Shown here: positions 1 through 9,553 of the stretch, in pieces
How positions within the stretch are numbered: position 1 is the first letter of the stretch
How the letters are laid out: every line of letters begins with the position of its first letter
Notes under the pieces: generated by a model
Databases searched by the model: none
What the model was told of the DNA's origin: nothing
Seen by the model: only the letters and a program-made list of their open reading frames with translations
Translations under genes and position numbers: made by a program
Assembly: GCA_027449605.1 (NCBI GenBank)
Contig: DAIDLH010000030.1
Coordinates: 1 to 64,000, forward strand
DNA from: Candidatus Muproteobacteria bacterium
Lineage (GTDB): Bacteria; Pseudomonadota; Gammaproteobacteria; Acidiferrobacterales; Sulfurifustaceae
Length of the DNA stretch: 64,000 bases
Direction: 5' to 3'

Positions 1-2487
1 GGCGCCGACGGCATCGCGGTCACGCTCTCCGATTATTCCGTGCCCGCCGTGCCCGGCGGTTTCGGCGGTTCGCTGGGCTACGCGCAACGCAGCGATGGCA
101 CCCAGCCGCCGGGTTTCAATGGCGGTTGGGTCGGTATCGCGCTCGATGAGTATGGCAACTACCAGAATCCCACCGAAGGTCGTGTCGGTGGCCCTGGGTT
201 CAGGGTGCAATCGATCGGGGTGCGCGGGCCGGGAAACGGCGCGAACGGTTATCGCTGGATGGGCGGCACGGGCAGCAGCCCGGGCGGCCTGACCATTGAT
301 AATCGTACTTCCACCACGCCGTCGCCCGGCTACATGTTTCAGGTGATCGTGGACGCCCGTAATGCAACCAGCGGTACGATCAACGTTGCCGTGAATCGGG
401 ATGCGACAACCAAAGACGGCAGTAACTACGTTTCCTTGTTCGGCCCGTTCAATGCTTACACGGAGGCGAATTACGCCCTGACCCAAGGCTGGACTACTCA
501 GATCGTGCCGGACTACTGGAAGATTTCCTTCACCGGCTCCACCGGCGGCTCGGACAACATTCATGAAATCGGCGGCCTGCGCGTCTGCGCCCAAACGGTA
601 TTGCCCCCGACCGGCGGAACGGCGAGCGGGTTTTCCGCGATCGACGAGGCCTATCCGGGGGCGCCCACCGTGCCGGCCTATCAGAATTTCCAGACCGGCG
701 ATATCTACATGAAGCTGACCGGGGTGCCGTTCAAGCTCTGGATAGCGGCGCTGACCAATACCGGTATCTCGACCGGCTATTCCGCCACCAGCAACAAATA
801 TGTGTCTGTGAAGCTGGTCGACAACAGCGACAATGCCTGCGGCACCGATGCCGCCCGCACCTGTAATGCCGCCTGCACCAACAAGGCCGCGGTGGAAACC
901 GGCGCCACCCAGATTGCCACCTTTCCCTCGGGCGGTACTACGGGAGTGGCTACGCCATCACCGACATTCACGCTCAACTCCGCGTGGAAAAATCTGATCG
1001 CGGTCATGAAGGAGTGCACCACATCCGCTTGCGCCGCCTTTACCGCCACCGCCCCGGCCTGTTCGGCGGATTCGTTTTCGGTGCGGCCGACCGGTGTCAC
1101 GGTCGCCTCCACTAATGCGACCAATAGCAGCACGAGCGGCACGCCCATCTTCAAGGCTGGCAGCGACACGTTTAACCTGACCGCGACCGTCGCTGGCGTC
1201 GCCGGCAATCCCAGCCGTTATACCGGCCTCCTTAAGACTAACAGCAAGACTAACAGCGCCGCGCTTCAAGCGCTGCACCCGCCCTCGGTGCTGGGGGTAT
1301 TGGGAGGCACTTTCCCCGCCGCCGTGTCGGGCACGCCGACGGCCACGGCCACGGGCAACAACTTCACCTACAGCGAAGTGGGCGGTTTTATTTTCAAGGG
1401 ATACAACCCAGCGAGCGATGCCACGTCGCCGCGCGGCATCTATGACGGTGTCGCCGTCGCGACCGAGTGCGCCCCGCCGGTGACGATCGCCCAGTGCGAC
1501 AGTCTCCGCGCCGCCACCTGGACCGGCATCGACAGTGTCAGCACCAAGGCCAATTGCGTATCGAGCAATTATTCGAACACCAAGGACGCCAGCGGCAAAT
1601 ATGGCTGCCTGTTCGGCCTCACCGCCGATAGCGCCGGGATTGGCCGCTTCACCCCCGCTTTCTTCAATGTCACCAGGATTCACGGCTGCCTCGGGGCCAC
1701 GTCTTTCACCTATTCCACTCAACCCTTCTCGCAAGTGACGGTCAGCGCCATGGCGGTAGGGAGCCCGGCGACGCCAACGAAGAATTATAACGGGGCGACC
1801 GGACTGGCCAAACCTGTCACACTCTCCGACGGCAATGGTTTTGCCAACGGCGCTTTCGTGAACGGGTCTTTTCCCGCCGCCAGTTTTACCGCCAACGGCG
1901 ATCAGACGAAGACCGACGTGAACTACACGTTTACTGCCAAGGAATTCTCTCCCGTGACGCTTAAATTGCGCGCCACCGATGCTGACTTGGTCAGCTCCAA
2001 TCACCCCAGTGCCACCGAAGATACCGCCGAAATCCGCAGCGGCCGCCTCCGCCTCGTCAACGCCTACGGCTCGGAGCTTGTGCCGCTGTCGGTGCCGATG
2101 CGGGTCGAGTATTACTCCGCCGACGGCTGGGTCACGAACGCCGCGGACGGCTGCACCGCGCTCAGTACCGCCGTCCTCGACCTGCAAAATGCCATCGACA
2201 ACCCCGCTCAGGGCGTGAATATGATCGTCATCAAATCGGGCACGCCGAACAAAACGTCGACCGTCACGGCGGTCACGCCGGCCGCGGGCGCGGGTTCGCT
2301 GGACTTCACGGCGCCGATGGCCGATGGCTACGCCGACGCGAGCATGAATCTGTCGGCGCGACCCTGGCTGCGTTATGACTGGGACGGGGACGGGGACATT
2401 GACAACACCGACGATCCCGTCGGACGTGCCACTTTCGGTCTCTATCGTGGCAGTCCGCGGCATATTTATCTGCGCGAGCGTTATTGA
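1..2487 (+). CDS. mshQ: MshQ-like adhesin/pilus-associated protein (DUF6701), 5' truncated
   Basis: The reading frame is open from base 1, so the start lies outside the window; 828 residues are visible. The N-terminal visible part (about residues 1-110) has a lectin-like/LamG-like look (DGIAVTLSDYS, GGFGGSLGYA, GGWVGIALDEYG), as in the concanavalin-like domain of MshQ proteins. The middle is Thr/Ser/Ala/Gly-rich with scattered Cys pairs, and the C-terminus (RSGRLRLVNAYGSELVPL, then YDWDGDGDIDN) is typical of the DUF6701/MshQ tail. It is predicted to be an exported, pilus-associated or tip protein; this is inferred from the family and from the msh genes that follow. In Vibrio mshQ is the last gene of the cluster, whereas here it precedes mshI. 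Confidence 0.75.
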   Translation, partial: GADGIAVTLSDYSVPAVPGGFGGSLGYAQRSDGTQPPGFNGGWVGIALDEYGNYQNPTEGRVGGPGFRVQSIGVRGPGNGANGYRWMGGTGSSPGGLTIDNRTSTTPSPGYMFQVIVDARNATSGTINVAVNRDATTKDGSNYVSLFGPFNAYTEANYALTQGWTTQIVPDYWKISFTGSTGGSDNIHEIGGLRVCAQTVLPPTGGTASGFSAIDEAYPGAPTVPAYQNFQTGDIYMKLTGVPFKLWIAALTNTGISTGYSATSNKYVSVKLVDNSDNACGTDAARTCNAACTNKAAVETGATQIATFPSGGTTGVATPSPTFTLNSAWKNLIAVMKECTTSACAAFTATAPACSADSFSVRPTGVTVASTNATNSSTSGTPIFKAGSDTFNLTATVAGVAGNPSRYTGLLKTNSKTNSAALQALHPPSVLGVLGGTFPAAVSGTPTATATGNNFTYSEVGGFIFKGYNPASDATSPRGIYDGVAVATECAPPVTIAQCDSLRAATWTGIDSVSTKANCVSSNYSNTKDASGKYGCLFGLTADSAGIGRFTPAFFNVTRIHGCLGATSFTYSTQPFSQVTVSAMAVGSPATPTKNYNGATGLAKPVTLSDGNGFANGAFVNGSFPAASFTANGDQTKTDVNYTFTAKEFSPVTLKLRATDADLVSSNHPSATEDTAEIRSGRLRLVNAYGSELVPLSVPMRVEYYSADGWVTNAADGCTALSTAVLDLQNAIDNPAQGVNMIVIKSGTPNKTSTVTAVTPAAGAGSLDFTAPMADGYADASMNLSARPWLRYDWDGDGDIDNTDDPVGRATFGLYRGSPRHIYLRERY

Positions 2488-2593
2488 TCTTCTCGAAAGT
2501 AATCCATGTGAGTCGCGGCAGGGTTCAGTCGCGATAGGCGAAAAACACGAGGATGTGTCTACGTTTTCGCCTGTTCCCTGCCGGGAAACCACA

Positions 2594-2622
2594 TTGACAA
2601 CAGGGGGTTAGTGGACGATTCT
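2594..2622 (+). promoter_or_regulatory. Candidate sigma-70 promoter for the msh operon
   Basis: A perfect -35 hexamer TTGACA lies at 2594-2599, followed 17 bases later by a weak -10 (GATTCT, 2617-2622), about 85 bases before the mshI start. The only long gap in this part of the msh cluster lies here, so a promoter is expected. The weak -10 limits confidence. Confidence 0.3.
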
Positions 2623-2705
2623 TAACTGAAACCTCGGAAAATCAAGGTTGGCCACATTTTTGCATAGTTAAGAGGGACTCATTCGGGATAAGGAGATTTC
2701 CCCTG

Positions 2706-3635
2706 TTGCCGTTTCTGCATAAGAAGATGCTGCCCGGACTGACCGGCGTGGGACTGCGGTCCGACGGTGTCTGCGTGGTGCGCGTCGAACGCACGACCGG
2801 GCGCGCACCGGTGTTGACGCTGGCGGATTTCCGTCCCTGGGGCGACCAGGGCCAGGAGAAGGTATTGGCGCGCGCGGCGGCCGATCACGACCTGGCGCGT
2901 TCGCGCTGCACCACCGTGCTCGACGCCAACGAATATTCGCTGCTGCTGACCGAGGCGCCGGACGTGCCGCCCGACGAGTTGCGCGCCGCCATCCGCTGGC
3001 GCATCAAGGACCTGATCGATTTCCACATCAACGACGCGACGCTCGACGTGTTCGATCTGCCGGGCGAGAAGGCCGCCGGCCGCGCGCGCTCGATGTACGC
3101 CGTGGCGGCGCGCAGCAGCGCCATCCAGAAGCGCGCCGACATGATGAGCGCCGCCGGCATCAATCTCGACGTGATCGACATTCCGGAGATGGCGCAGCGC
3201 AACCTGGCCGCGCTGTTGCCGGAAGACGCGAAGGGCGTGGTGCTACTGTCGTTCGCGCCCGGCGGCGGTCTGATCACCGTCAGCAAGCAGGCGGAGATTT
3301 ATCTCAGCCGCAACATCGACATCGGGCTCGACATGATGGCGTCGTTCCAGGACAGCAACGAATTGTTCGACCGGATCGTGCTCGAGGTGCAGCGCTCGCT
3401 CGATTACTACGACAGCCATTTCCGTCAGGCGCCGATCGGCACCATCGCCCTGGCGCCGATGCCCCACGAAGTGCCCGGACTCGAGGATTACCTCAGGGCG
3501 AATCTGAGCGCCAACGTGATCGCGATGGATTTGACGAAACTCATCGAATGCGAAGCGGAGCTCAAGCCCGAGCTTCAGTCGGCCTGCCTGACCGTGCTGG
3601 GCGCGGCGCTGCGGCAAGAGGAGCGGGCGCTGTGA
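2706..3635 (+). CDS. mshI: MSHA biogenesis protein MshI (PilM-like)
   Basis: A 309-residue protein with an actin-like PilM/GspL-type fold: GVGLRSDGVCVVRVER near the N-terminus, then the interface segment DELRAAIRWRIKDLIDF. It would sit on the cytoplasmic side and join the PilN/PilO-like partners in the type IV pilus inner-membrane platform. The start is probably TTG at 2706, with AAGGAG at about 2690-2695; the next in-frame ATG is at 2727. The stop overlaps the GTG start of the next gene. In Vibrio the PilM and PilN functions are also split between MshI-type proteins. Confidence 0.85.
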   Translation: MPFLHKKMLPGLTGVGLRSDGVCVVRVERTTGRAPVLTLADFRPWGDQGQEKVLARAAADHDLARSRCTTVLDANEYSLLLTEAPDVPPDELRAAIRWRIKDLIDFHINDATLDVFDLPGEKAAGRARSMYAVAARSSAIQKRADMMSAAGINLDVIDIPEMAQRNLAALLPEDAKGVVLLSFAPGGGLITVSKQAEIYLSRNIDIGLDMMASFQDSNELFDRIVLEVQRSLDYYDSHFRQAPIGTIALAPMPHEVPGLEDYLRANLSANVIAMDLTKLIECEAELKPELQSACLTVLGAALRQEERAL

Positions 3636-4279
3636 GCCAGCAGATCAACCTTTACCAGCCGATCTTCCGTAAGGAGGAAAAGAAATTCTCGTCGATCGCC
3701 ATGCTCCAGTCGGTGGGCCTGGTGGCGATCGGCGTCGCGGTCTTGTATGCCTTCATGTGGTGGCGGACCGATTCGTTGAGGAACGATCTCAAGGCCGCGG
3801 AGCAAAACTATGCCGCCGCCGGCAAACGCCTCGCCGACGTCACGCAAAAATTCGGCCAAGGCAAGGGCCCAGGCTCGATCGACAATGAGATCGCGCGCCT
3901 GGAAAGCGAGATCGTCGCCAAGCAGCGCATGCAGGAAATTCTCCTGAGCGGCATCTTCAGCAACACCACCGGGTTCTCCGATTATTTCGTTTCCCTCGCG
4001 CGCCAGAGCGTTCCCGGCGTGTGGCTGACGGGATTCGACATTACCGGCGCGGCGGAACAGATGTCGCTGGCCGGACGCACCACCAACCCCGAGCTGGTGC
4101 CGCGTTACATGCAAAAGCTTTCGCTCGAGAAACCGCTCTCCGGCATCGAGTTCCAGGCGTTTCAGATGAACCGGCCGGAACCCAAGCCCAAGGAGCCGGA
4201 AACGATATACGTGGAGTTCCTGGCCCGAACCTCCGTGGCCTCGAAGGATGGAGCGCAGGCGGAGCGCAAAACGCCATAG
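3632..4279 (+). CDS. PilN-like MSHA platform protein (MshI2 type)
   Basis: A 215-residue inner-membrane protein. It begins SQQINLYQPIFRKEEKKFSS, the conserved PilN-type N-terminus, followed by one membrane helix (about residues 24-45) and a coiled-coil periplasmic stretch rich in Lys, Glu and Ala. The start is GTG 3632, overlapping the mshI stop (GTGA); longer upstream frames merely run through mshI. By analogy with PilN/GspL-C it should pair with the PilO-like MshJ next door. It lies 2 bases before mshJ. Confidence 0.8.
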   Translation: MSQQINLYQPIFRKEEKKFSSIAMLQSVGLVAIGVAVLYAFMWWRTDSLRNDLKAAEQNYAAAGKRLADVTQKFGQGKGPGSIDNEIARLESEIVAKQRMQEILLSGIFSNTTGFSDYFVSLARQSVPGVWLTGFDITGAAEQMSLAGRTTNPELVPRYMQKLSLEKPLSGIEFQAFQMNRPEPKPKEPETIYVEFLARTSVASKDGAQAERKTP

Positions 4280-4281
4280 CC

Positions 4282-4947
4282 ATGACGATCGACGACCTGA
4301 AAAGCCGGTTCCAGGGATACGCCACCCGCATCGACGCGATGTCGATACGCGAGCGCGCCCTGATATTCATCACGCTGCTGGTGGCGTTGTACATGCTGGC
4401 GGTGAACGTCCTGTTCGGTCCCGTGAACGCGGCCAAGGACCGCTTGCAGCAGCAGCTCAGCCAGAAGCGTCAGGAAACGCAGGCGCTGGAAGCCCAGATA
4501 CAGGCGTTGCTGGCCGCCGGAGACGACACCGCCAAGCGCAATAAAGTCGCCGCGTTGCAGGAAAATCTGAAAACCATGGACGCGGCGCTGGTCCGCGTCA
4601 CGGCCGGCCTGGTGCCGCCCAGGGAAATGGCGCGGCTCATCGAGCAGATGCTGCTCAAGAACCGCGGCCTGCAAGTGATGAAAGTGGAAAGCCTCCCGGC
4701 CACGCCCTTGCTGGAAGCCAGCACGGTCTCCGGCGTCGTCTCCGGCACCATGGTTTACAAGCACGGCATGCAAATCGAACTCAAGGGCGGGTACCTGGAT
4801 ATCCTGCGCTACCTCAAGACCCTGGAGGGACTGCCGTGGAAGGTCTTTTGGGGGAAGGTGTCGCTGAAGACGGACAAGTACCCCGATTCGCAGGTCAGTC
4901 TGTTGATCTACACCCTCAGCACGCGTGAAGCCTGGATCGGACTGTGA
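4282..4947 (+). CDS. mshJ: MSHA biogenesis protein MshJ (PilO/GspM-like)
   Basis: A 221-residue protein with a short cytoplasmic N-terminus, one membrane segment (about residues 24-44, ALIFITLLVALYMLAVNVLF), a coiled coil of Gln/Glu/Ala repeats (about 50-110), and a ferredoxin-like C-terminal domain ending in GLPWKVFWGKVSLKTDKYPDS. This is the PilO/GspM arrangement, which links the platform to the secretin. It starts 2 bases after the PilN-like stop and ends overlapping the mshK GTG start. Confidence 0.85.
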   Translation: MTIDDLKSRFQGYATRIDAMSIRERALIFITLLVALYMLAVNVLFGPVNAAKDRLQQQLSQKRQETQALEAQIQALLAAGDDTAKRNKVAALQENLKTMDAALVRVTAGLVPPREMARLIEQMLLKNRGLQVMKVESLPATPLLEASTVSGVVSGTMVYKHGMQIELKGGYLDILRYLKTLEGLPWKVFWGKVSLKTDKYPDSQVSLLIYTLSTREAWIGL

Positions 4948-5375
4948 CTGGCATGAAACTTGATACCGTAAACAAGAGGCGCAGCATTTACCGCGCGGTT
5001 CTGCGGGCGATTGCGATGCTGGGTTTGCCGGGCGCGGTTTCAGGCGTGTCGGCGGACGAGTTCGCCGGCCTGGCGGATCCGACGCGACCGGCCTACAGCG
5101 CGGACGCCCCCGTGGGCACGGCGCCGGCCAGGCCGACGGGCCCGGAGCTTCAGTCGACCTTCATCTCGACGAGCCAACGGCGCGCCGTGATCGGCGGGAA
5201 GACTTACACGATGGGCGATAAATTCGGCGGCGCGGTGATAACGGATATTCAGCCGTATGAAGTGACGATGAAAAAAGCAGACCGTGAAACGCGTTTGCGT
5301 CTGTTGCCGAAACTGGCGAAAGAAACGTACCTGGTCAAGGTGCCGGCGAACAGCCGAGAAGGTGGGAAAAAATGA
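4944..5375 (+). CDS. mshK: MSHA biogenesis protein MshK (PilP/GspC-like)
   Basis: A small periplasmic protein of 143 residues with a basic, hydrophobic N-terminal signal segment ending near VSADEF, then LADPTRP and a C-terminal homology-region-like fold (LQSTFISTSQRRAVIGGKTYTMGD, written here in part). This is the MshK/PilP pattern, and it would bridge the platform and the MshL secretin. GTG 4944 overlaps the mshJ stop; ATG 4953 is an alternative. The gene overlaps mshL by 4 bases (ATGA). Confidence 0.8.
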   Translation: MTGMKLDTVNKRRSIYRAVLRAIAMLGLPGAVSGVSADEFAGLADPTRPAYSADAPVGTAPARPTGPELQSTFISTSQRRAVIGGKTYTMGDKFGGAVITDIQPYEVTMKKADRETRLRLLPKLAKETYLVKVPANSREGGKK

Positions 5376-7111
5376 GACGCATGGAAATTTTTGCAACGAC
5401 TTCGAGGGCCCTGGCCGCGCTGATGTTCGTCGCGCAGCTGGCCGGCTGCCAAACGGTTTCACCGGGCTGGCGGGATTCGGTGAGCGCGAGCGTGGATGAC
5501 GGCCTGTCGCAGGCGCGCGTCGGCAAGGACGGCAAGTCGGTGCCGGCGGAAGTGAATCGCGCATTGATGCCGCCGATCGAAATCAATCTCCCGCAGGGCG
5601 GCGCGGTTCCGCTCGAACCGCGCTTCGATCTCACCGTGCACAACGCGCCGGCGCGCCAGGTGTTCATGGGCCTGGTCGAGGGCACGCCGTACAGCATGAT
5701 TCTGCCTCCGGATGTGCATGGGACGGTGTCGCTGAACCTGAAGGAAGTCACGGTGCCGGAGGCGCTTAACGCCATCCGCGACGTTTACGGTTACGAGTAC
5801 CGTCGCGACGGCAACCGCTTCTTCATCCTCGGCAACGACATGCAGACGCGCATGTTCCCGGTGAACTATCTCAATCTTTCGCGCAAGGGCATGTCCGACA
5901 CGCGCGTGGCCGCCAGCGGCCTGAACACCACCAGCAGCGCGAGTTCCACGGGAGGAGCCGTCGCGTCGTCCTCGACCTCGATCAGCGGCGTGCAGATCCA
6001 GACACAGACGCAGGCGGATTTCTGGAAGGACTTGACCGCCGCGTTGACGGCGATCATCGGCGCCGACGGCGGAAGAAAGGTGATCGTCAACGCCGATGCC
6101 GGCCTCGTGCTGGTGCGCGCCATGCCGGACGAGTTGCGGCTGGTGGCGGATTACCTGGGGGCGACCCAGACGAGCATGAACCGCCAGGTGATACTCGAGG
6201 CCAAGATACTCGAGGTCCAGCTCAAGGACGGTTTCCAGAGCGGCATCAACTGGGCCGGCATCGCCGAGTCCAACGGCCGGAGCTATACGATAGGCCAGGT
6301 CGGCGGCGGCACGTCGCTCGGCAAAACCGGTGTGAGCGAAATCGCCGGCAATACCGGAAATATTAATCAAGGAGGAAACAGTCTGTTTGGTGCTGTGGCA
6401 GGAACTAATACAGTGGTCGGTGCCACACCTTCGGTTCCCGGTACCAACGTCTCCGCCTTCGGCGGCGTGTTCACGCTGGCGGTCAAGTCGAATAACTTCG
6501 CGGCGTTCTTCGAGCTGCTCAAGACGCAGGGCGACCTGAACGTGCTCTCCAGCCCGCGCGTCTCGACCATGAACAACCAGAAGGCGGTGATCAAGGTCGG
6601 CACCGACGAGTTCTTCGTGACCAAGCAGGACACAACCGCGGCCGCGACTCTGACTACTCAGCCGACCGTGACGACGCAACTCTCGCCGTTTTTCTCGGGC
6701 ATCGCGCTGGATGTGACGCCGCAGATCGACGACGCCGGCAACATCACTCTGCATATCCATCCGTCGGTGAGCGACGTGACGGAGAAGAAAATCTCGATCG
6801 GCACGATTCAGCCCATCTCGACCGCCTCCAGCAGCGTTCAGGAATCGGACAACATCGTGCGCGCCACCAGCGGGCAGATCATCGTGATCGGCGGCCTGAT
6901 GAAGGAGGCCAGCACCGACGATAACGCTTCGGTGCCGATCCTGGGAGACATTCCGCTGATCGGCAACCTGTTCAAGCACAAGAAGGTGACGCGCATCAAG
7001 CGCGAGCTGGTGATCCTGCTCAAGCCGACCAACATCAACGGCGGTCAGGACTGGAGCGACGCGGCCGGCGAATCGCAGGAGCGCATCCGCAAAATCCGCG
7101 TCGGCTCCTGA
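5372..7111 (+). CDS. mshL: MSHA secretin MshL
   Basis: An outer-membrane secretin of 579 residues. A lipoprotein signal with lipobox LAGC (Cys26) is followed by a secretin N0/STN-like domain (FDLTVHNAPARQVFMGLVEG), N1-type domains, a Ser/Thr-rich linker (about 185-205), and the secretin C domain (about 330-560). The C domain carries FELLKTQGDLNVLSSPRV and the pore-end motif VPILGDIPLIGNLF. Multimers should form the gate through which the pilus leaves the cell. Translational overlap with mshK and the nearby mshM point to one operon. Confidence 0.92.
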   Translation: MRRMEIFATTSRALAALMFVAQLAGCQTVSPGWRDSVSASVDDGLSQARVGKDGKSVPAEVNRALMPPIEINLPQGGAVPLEPRFDLTVHNAPARQVFMGLVEGTPYSMILPPDVHGTVSLNLKEVTVPEALNAIRDVYGYEYRRDGNRFFILGNDMQTRMFPVNYLNLSRKGMSDTRVAASGLNTTSSASSTGGAVASSSTSISGVQIQTQTQADFWKDLTAALTAIIGADGGRKVIVNADAGLVLVRAMPDELRLVADYLGATQTSMNRQVILEAKILEVQLKDGFQSGINWAGIAESNGRSYTIGQVGGGTSLGKTGVSEIAGNTGNINQGGNSLFGAVAGTNTVVGATPSVPGTNVSAFGGVFTLAVKSNNFAAFFELLKTQGDLNVLSSPRVSTMNNQKAVIKVGTDEFFVTKQDTTAAATLTTQPTVTTQLSPFFSGIALDVTPQIDDAGNITLHIHPSVSDVTEKKISIGTIQPISTASSSVQESDNIVRATSGQIIVIGGLMKEASTDDNASVPILGDIPLIGNLFKHKKVTRIKRELVILLKPTNINGGQDWSDAAGESQERIRKIRVGS

Positions 7112-7143
7112 AACATGACATCCACGGGAAGCAGGTGACAGAA

Positions 7144-8088
7144 ATGTACGGAACGCATTTCGGACTGCAGGAACTGCCGTTCACCATCACGCCGGACACG
7201 AGCTTTTTCTTCGCGCATTCCTCGCACCAGGAGGCGCTGAACACGCTGTTGGTGGCGGCGCGCAGCGGCGAGGGCTTCATGAAGGTGACCGGCGAAGTCG
7301 GCACCGGCAAGACTCTGCTGTGCCGCAAGTTCATGGGCTCGCTGGATCACCGCGAGTTCGTCACCGCCTACATTCCCAACCCTTACCTGCAGCCGATGAC
7401 GCTGCTGTTCGCCGTGGCCGACGAGATCGGCATCAAGTATCCGCAGCACATCAACCAGCATCAGCTGCTCAAGCTGCTGAACCGCTATCTCATCGACGCT
7501 TATGCCGAAGGCAAGCGCGTGCTGGTGTGTCTGGACGAGTCACAGGCGATTCCGCTCGAAACGCTGGAGAGCCTGCGGCTGCTGAGCAACCTCGAGACGG
7601 AGCGGCGCAAGCTGCTGCAGGTGGTGCTGTTCGGCCAGCCGGAACTCAACGCGCGCCTCGACAATCCGGCGATCCGCCAACTCAAGCAGCGCGTGAGTTT
7701 TGCCTGCCAACTGTCGCCGCTTTCGCTGAGCGAGGTCGAGTTCTATATTTCGCACCGGCTGGCGGTGGCGGGTTACCGCGGGCCGCGGCTGTTCGCGCAC
7801 AAGGTGGTCAAGCAGATTTATCGCGCGAGCCGGGGCATACCGCGGCTGGTCAATATCCTCGCGCACAAATCGCTCATGGCCGCTTTCGGCGAGGGCGCGC
7901 GCACCGTCGCCGAGCGGCACGTGCGCATGGCGGTGGCTGACACCGAGTCCACGCAAGGCGTGCGCGGTGTGAAGGCTAAATTGCTCAGATACCTGACGGC
8001 GCTGGCGCCGCTGGCGGTTATCGGCAGCATGACCCTCGTCAGCCTCGCGCGGTACGGCGGCGCATGGATCGCAGGCGGTTCCGTGTGA
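7144..8088 (+). CDS. mshM: MSHA biogenesis ATPase MshM (ExeA/GspA-like AAA)
   Basis: A 314-residue AAA ATPase of the ExeA family. Walker A is GEVGTGKT (about residues 50-57), Walker B is RVLVCLDE, and FGQPEL is the sensor region; a single hydrophobic segment lies near the C-terminus (LTALAPLAVIGSMTLVSLA). Family members use ATP to help assemble the secretin through the peptidoglycan. The chosen start (MYGTHFGL) matches the family N-terminus; GTG 7135 is an in-frame alternative 9 bases upstream. The stop overlaps the mshN GTG start. Confidence 0.88.
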   Translation: MYGTHFGLQELPFTITPDTSFFFAHSSHQEALNTLLVAARSGEGFMKVTGEVGTGKTLLCRKFMGSLDHREFVTAYIPNPYLQPMTLLFAVADEIGIKYPQHINQHQLLKLLNRYLIDAYAEGKRVLVCLDESQAIPLETLESLRLLSNLETERRKLLQVVLFGQPELNARLDNPAIRQLKQRVSFACQLSPLSLSEVEFYISHRLAVAGYRGPRLFAHKVVKQIYRASRGIPRLVNILAHKSLMAAFGEGARTVAERHVRMAVADTESTQGVRGVKAKLLRYLTALAPLAVIGSMTLVSLARYGGAWIAGGSV

Positions 8089-9500
8089 GCCTGATCAACA
8101 AAATGCTCCAGGATCTGGAGTCGCGCAAGAACGCCCCAGCCGACGCCGCGAGCAAAAAATCCGTTTACGAGGATCTCAAGCCGGTCAAGGCTTCGGCCTT
8201 CCGCGCGTCGTCGGGCAATCGGCTGGGCTTGATGGCGCTGGCGCTGGCGCTCGTCGGCGGCGGCGCGTACGCCTGGATGCAATGGGGCGAGCAATGGCTG
8301 CCGGGCGCACCGGCGGCAGTTAAAGCCCGTCCGGTCGTGGCGCACAAGGCGCCGCCCAGGCCCGCGCCGACGCCGGTTGCCGTCACTCCGGCTCCGGCGA
8401 TAAAGGAAACACCCGTTGTCCAGGCAGCGGTGACCACGACGGAAAAATCCATGGAGACGCCGGCGGCCAATGCGCCAACGACAAACGCTGCCGAGGCTCC
8501 CAATGCCGCGCCGGCGCCGGTCGAAACGAAACCGGCTCCCGCTTCCGGGCCGAAAGCCGCGCCCGTCGCCGGGAACGGTTACTGGACGGTGGCGCAAGGC
8601 GAAACACTTTACAGCATTTCCACCAAAAGCGGCGTCGATCTCCGGGATCTGTCGAAGTGGAATCGTCTTGGAAGCCGCCATGTCATCCATCCCGGTCAGC
8701 GTCTGCGTCTGACTCCGCCGGATTCATCCGGCGCGAAGTCCGCTGTATCGTCGGAGGCGGACAACGATAAGAAGCAAGCGACCAAAAAAGCCGGGATCGC
8801 CGTCGCCTCCGCAAAAAAACCGGCCGCGAACAAAGTCGTTTCAGAAGCCGCGACGGCATCGTCGGGTTCCGGGGAAAGTTCCACGGGCAACGGCGTCATG
8901 GATAAAAAACTCAAACCGCTCAGTCCGGAAGAGCGGGCCGAGAGCGAATACCGTCAGGCGGCGAGTCTGTTGCAGAAGGGACGCGCGGCCGAGGCCGAGA
9001 AACGTCTCAGGGCCGCGCTCAATATCAGTCCGGAACACGCCGCGTCGCGCGAGCTGCTTGCCGGGCTGGCGCTGCAGAACGGTCGCTGGCACGAGGCGCA
9101 ACAGATTCTGGAGCAGGGCATCGAGAAGGCGCCGGCGCATTATCCGTTCGCGCTGTTGCTGGCCCGGATCCAGGTCGAACACGGCACGGATCAGAAGGCG
9201 CTCGCCGTCATGGAAGGCAGCCGGCGGGCCGGCGCCGGCAGCGCGGATTACATGGCGTTCCTCGCCGAACTCTACCGCCGCGCCGGCAACCACGCCGAGG
9301 CGATCAAGGCGTACACCGAAGCCATCAAGCTCAATCCGCGGGAAGGCCGTTCGTGGGTCGGCATGGGCATCTCGCTCGAATCCGCGCAGGACTGGAAAAC
9401 CGCCGCGGAAGCCTATCAGCGCGCCATCGAAACCGGGTCGCTGGACGACGGCCTGCTGAATTATGCCCGCCAGCGACTGACTGCGGTCAAGAACAAGTAA
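8085..9500 (+). CDS. mshN: MSHA biogenesis protein MshN with LysM and TPR regions
   Basis: A 471-residue protein. GTG 8085 gives the hallmark start SLINKMLQDLESRK and overlaps the mshM stop. Visible parts are a cytoplasmic N-terminus, a membrane helix (about residues 44-61), a long Pro/Ala/Thr linker, a LysM domain (about 164-212: WTVAQGETLYSISTKSG, WNRLGSRHVIHPGQRL), a second low-complexity linker, and TPR repeats (about 285-470). TPRs are typical of MshN; the LysM module suggests peptidoglycan binding, as in FimV-like or PilQ-helper proteins. It ends this msh block: mshE and mshG are not downstream. Confidence 0.85.
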   Translation: MSLINKMLQDLESRKNAPADAASKKSVYEDLKPVKASAFRASSGNRLGLMALALALVGGGAYAWMQWGEQWLPGAPAAVKARPVVAHKAPPRPAPTPVAVTPAPAIKETPVVQAAVTTTEKSMETPAANAPTTNAAEAPNAAPAPVETKPAPASGPKAAPVAGNGYWTVAQGETLYSISTKSGVDLRDLSKWNRLGSRHVIHPGQRLRLTPPDSSGAKSAVSSEADNDKKQATKKAGIAVASAKKPAANKVVSEAATASSGSGESSTGNGVMDKKLKPLSPEERAESEYRQAASLLQKGRAAEAEKRLRAALNISPEHAASRELLAGLALQNGRWHEAQQILEQGIEKAPAHYPFALLLARIQVEHGTDQKALAVMEGSRRAGAGSADYMAFLAELYRRAGNHAEAIKAYTEAIKLNPREGRSWVGMGISLESAQDWKTAAEAYQRAIETGSLDDGLLNYARQRLTAVKNK

Positions 9501-9553
9501 TACCGCGCCAGCGGTTGACGGAAGTCCGGTTCGCTGCGCCCGCTTTCAATCGT

